Shown here piece by piece: positions 5,626-8,017 of a stretch of DNA of 8,017 nucleotides. The position numbers were made by a program, and so were the translations under genes. Under the pieces are notes generated by a model. The model searched no databases. It had not been told where the DNA came from and was given only the letters and a program-made list of their open reading frames with translations. Every line of letters begins with the position of its first letter. The first letter of the stretch is position 1. The DNA comes from an uncultured Collinsella sp. (GTDB taxonomy: Bacteria > Actinomycetota > Coriobacteriia > Coriobacteriales > Coriobacteriaceae), in assembly GCA_902474645.1 (NCBI GenBank), contig CABRWN010000099.1, positions 1-8,017 on the forward strand. Reading direction: 5' to 3'.

Positions 5626-7926
5626 ATGTTCGCTGCCGCCATCTCGCTCGTCGGTCTTGCGGCGACCGTCTACCTTGTCTTGCGCGAGGCCAAGGCCATT
5701 CGCGCACAGTCGGGCACCGTTGCCAAGGGCGCTATCGCCTGGAGCGTCGCCTTTGGTCTGTTCCAGGTCTTTTTGACCATTTGGGGCGCCGTGGGCCTCG
5801 TCGCCCAAAACGAGCCGCTCGCCTTTGTGATGCTCATCCTGACCAACGCCATCCTCACCGTCTGCGCCTGGGCCAGCATCGCCCGCGACCGCATCGCCCC
5901 GCGCGTCTTTGCGTTCGCTGCTACCGATGCCCCCGCCCCCACCGGCAAGCTCGCCCGCCTGCGCGGCGCCTTTGTGGGCCGCCCGCTCGTCGCCGCCGTC
6001 TTGTGCCTGCTGCTCGCCGGCGTCTTTGCGCTGCTGGGCATGGAGGTATCGTCCAACCACGACTTTACCTGGGTCTACCCCCTGTGCATCCTGCTCGAGT
6101 GGGCCATCATCACTGTGCTCATGACCGGTTTGTTCTTCCTATTCCAGCGCCACGGCGTAGCTCCCGCGGTCCTGGCCTTTGCCCTCTTTGTCCTGGGTAT
6201 TGCCGAGTTCTTCGTCATCACGTTTAAATCCATGCCCATCCAGCCGGGCGACCTTTCGGCCATCTCCACCGCCGCCGCGGTCGCCGGCAACGGCTACACC
6301 TTCTCGATCTCGCTGTTCTGTGTGCTGTCCATGGGCTTTACCGCCATCGCCATGCTGCTGTGCGAGTACGCCGGCCTGGTCGCACCGCACCGTCAGAAGG
6401 GTGCCGCCAACGCCAAGCGCATGCTGCTCACCAACCTACTCGTGGCGGTGCTGTGCCTGGGCGGCGTGACCGCGCATGTCACGCTCATCGACTACTACAA
6501 CACCCTCGGCATCACCGTCTACACCTGGCGCCCGCTCGAGAGCTACTGGCGCGAGGGCTATCTGCCTGCCTTTATTAGTGCGGCGCAGTCCATTAAGCCG
6601 CCCAAACCCGCCGACTACTCCGTCGCCGATGCCAAGGCCACGCTCAAAAAGTACGCCAAGGCCTACGACAAGTCCGACGCCGCCAAGGGCGACGAGCGCA
6701 CCGCCGCAAAGGAGCAATTCGACAGCGAGAAGCCCACGGTCATCGCCATCATGAACGAGACCTTCTCGGACCTGTCCATCTACCAGAACATGCGCGCCGG
6801 CTACGAGGGCCCGCAGTACTTTAAGAGCCTGTCCAACTGTCTCAGCCGCGGCAAGCTCTACGTGAGCGCCTACGGCGGCGGTACCGCCAATACCGAGTTT
6901 GAGTTTATGACCGGCAACTCCATGGCCAACCTGGGCTCGGGCGTGTACCCCTACACCATCTACAATATGGAAACGACCGGGAATCTGGCAGAGCAGTTCA
7001 AATCGCTCGGCTATTCCACCACGGCTATGCACCCCAACCACGCGACCAACTGGAACCGCGAGAACGTCTACAAGGACTTTGGCTTTGACCAGTTCCTGTC
7101 CATCAACGATTTCCAGGGCGCCGATACCCTGCGCGGCATGGTGACCGACCAGGCGACCTACGACAAGATTCTTGAGCTGCTCAACCAGAACGCCGATCCG
7201 CAGTTTATCTTCGACGTGACCATGCAGAACCACTCGGGCTACGATACGGGTCTGCTGCCGGTCGATAAGCAGATGCACCTGAATATCGACACGACCGATC
7301 TGGACGCCAAAACCGTCGAGGACGGCACGCTCTCCGATGTCGACGAGTACGTCTCGTGTATCGAGCAGTCCGACCAGGCGCTTCGCTACTTCCTCAACGC
7401 CCTGAGCAAGCTCGATCGTAAGGTAGTCGTGGTGTTCTGGGGCGACCACCAGCCGTTCTTCCCGTCCAAGTTCAACGACAAGTGGTTTACCGGCGAAGAC
7501 GACGCCACGCACCAGGAACGTCTGTGGCAGACCGACTACATCATCTGGGCCAACTACGACGTTGCCGGCTGCGACCAGACAAGCGAGGTCGACGACCTGT
7601 CCACCAACTACCTGTCCACGCAGCTGATGCAGCTGATCGGCGCACCCCTCTCCGACTACCAGAAGGCGCACGTAACGCTGCGCGAGTCGCTGCCCGCCAT
7701 CAACTCGGTGGGCTACGAGGACGCCAGCCTGCGTTGGGCGCTCTCCTCCAACGTCACCGGTGACGACGCCGCCGCAGCAGCCGCCACCAAGGCGCGCGAG
7801 GATTACGCCAAGATGCAGTACTACGAGATGTTCCGCGACGGCAAGAACGTCTACACCGAGCACTTCCAGACCGAGGCCAACGAGACCGACCCCAACCTGG
7901 CGCCGGGCACGACCAAGATCAAGTAG
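5626..7926 (+). CDS. LTA synthase / phosphoglycerol transferase family membrane enzyme
   Basis: Membrane enzyme of 766 residues with an alkaline-phosphatase-fold (sulfatase-type) extracellular domain. LtaS-type enzymes move glycerol phosphate from phosphatidylglycerol onto a growing lipoteichoic acid chain; related members modify other glycopolymers. About eight hydrophobic segments lie in residues 1-288 (about 1-20, 38-60, 65-86, 120-138, 150-173, 178-200, 225-250, 266-288), against five in S. aureus LtaS. The catalytic domain starts near 371. Visible active-site residues: Glu378 in IMNETFSD, the nucleophile Thr420 in GGGTANTEFEFMTG, His536 in TMQNHSGYD, and Asp607-His608 in FWGDHQPF, corresponding to LtaS Glu255, Thr300, His416 and Asp475-His476. 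A hydrophilic tail of roughly 95 residues, including an Ala-rich stretch (715-720), follows the domain. It is divergent from its left neighbour and appears monocistronic within the window. The family is certain; the exact polymer made is not. Confidence 0.92.
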   Translation: MFAAAISLVGLAATVYLVLREAKAIRAQSGTVAKGAIAWSVAFGLFQVFLTIWGAVGLVAQNEPLAFVMLILTNAILTVCAWASIARDRIAPRVFAFAATDAPAPTGKLARLRGAFVGRPLVAAVLCLLLAGVFALLGMEVSSNHDFTWVYPLCILLEWAIITVLMTGLFFLFQRHGVAPAVLAFALFVLGIAEFFVITFKSMPIQPGDLSAISTAAAVAGNGYTFSISLFCVLSMGFTAIAMLLCEYAGLVAPHRQKGAANAKRMLLTNLLVAVLCLGGVTAHVTLIDYYNTLGITVYTWRPLESYWREGYLPAFISAAQSIKPPKPADYSVADAKATLKKYAKAYDKSDAAKGDERTAAKEQFDSEKPTVIAIMNETFSDLSIYQNMRAGYEGPQYFKSLSNCLSRGKLYVSAYGGGTANTEFEFMTGNSMANLGSGVYPYTIYNMETTGNLAEQFKSLGYSTTAMHPNHATNWNRENVYKDFGFDQFLSINDFQGADTLRGMVTDQATYDKILELLNQNADPQFIFDVTMQNHSGYDTGLLPVDKQMHLNIDTTDLDAKTVEDGTLSDVDEYVSCIEQSDQALRYFLNALSKLDRKVVVVFWGDHQPFFPSKFNDKWFTGEDDATHQERLWQTDYIIWANYDVAGCDQTSEVDDLSTNYLSTQLMQLIGAPLSDYQKAHVTLRESLPAINSVGYEDASLRWALSSNVTGDDAAAAAATKAREDYAKMQYYEMFRDGKNVYTEHFQTEANETDPNLAPGTTKIK

Positions 7927-7947
7927 CGGGCCTGTATCCCGGTTCGT

Positions 7948-7989
7948 CTGCCCGGGCGGCGCGGAATGTAAGATTCCCTGCTCGGGCAG
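7948..7989 (+). other. Two-tier hairpin downstream of the LTA-synthase-like gene
   Basis: An outer 9-bp stem pairs CTGCCCGGG (7948-7956) with CTCGGGCAG (7981-7989), with one G-T wobble. Inside it, GGAAT (7963-7967) pairs with ATTCC (7973-7977) around a 5-base loop. It begins 22 bases after the stop codon. No T tract follows, so it is not a classic intrinsic terminator. A third short stem, TGCTC/GAGCA (7993-7997 with 8005-8009), comes next. It may stabilise the message 3' end, or belong to the leader of a gene beyond the right edge. Confidence 0.4.
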
Positions 7990-8017
7990 TCCTGCTCGCA
8001 CGGAGAGCACATTAAGT

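Noticed and set aside
5433..5642. Minus-strand frame of 69 codons in the divergent intergenic region
   Set aside because: It overlaps the start of the LTA-synthase-like gene, has no clear ribosome site and no recognisable protein features.
6436..8010. Minus-strand open frame of 524 codons opposite the LTA-synthase-like gene
   Set aside because: The plus strand holds the catalytic motifs of a known enzyme family; the antisense product is Val/Gly-rich and featureless.

Overview
The window is GC-rich, densely coding bacterial DNA with short intergenic gaps and Shine-Dalgarno-led starts. Codon use, the DUF4118 sensor kinase, the LTA-synthase-family protein and the style of the intergenic palindromes suggest a Gram-positive, high-GC gut anaerobe of the Coriobacteriia, something like Collinsella. 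That taxonomic call is inference from general knowledge. No rRNA, tRNA, CRISPR array, transposase or phage gene was seen.

Layout. Positions 1-5411 hold five genes, all on the minus strand. Read in the direction of transcription they are: a nitroreductase-family flavoprotein (5411 to 4536); a Kup-type potassium transporter (4377 to 2350); a small single-span membrane protein of 60-70 residues (about 2288/2318 to 2106); a KdpD-type sensor histidine kinase without the usual N-terminal domains (1993 to 368); and a KdpE-type response regulator starting at 363 and cut by the window edge. A 214-base intergenic region (5412-5625) separates this block from a divergent plus-strand gene (5626-7926) for a large LTA-synthase/phosphoglycerol-transferase-family membrane enzyme. 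The last 91 bases are non-coding and can fold into hairpins.

How the genes may work together. The central block looks like a compact potassium module: transporter, small membrane protein, sensor kinase, regulator. In the best-known bacteria KdpDE controls the KdpFABC ATPase. Here the pair sits behind kup instead, no kdpFABC gene is visible, and the kinase keeps only its membrane, GAF-like and kinase regions. Upstream of kup there is a good -10 box with a weak -35, and further upstream an AT-rich inverted repeat that resembles, from memory, the E. coli KdpE operator. A speculative but testable model is that this KdpDE pair regulates kup. The nitroreductase and the LTA synthase look like independent neighbours.

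Two intergenic gaps carry related palindromes with a shared core (GGGGACAG), each followed by a partial extra copy of its arm. They look like members of a dispersed REP-like family. The one at 2021-2074 also forms a convincing intrinsic terminator on the minus strand, ending right against the kdpD ribosome binding site.
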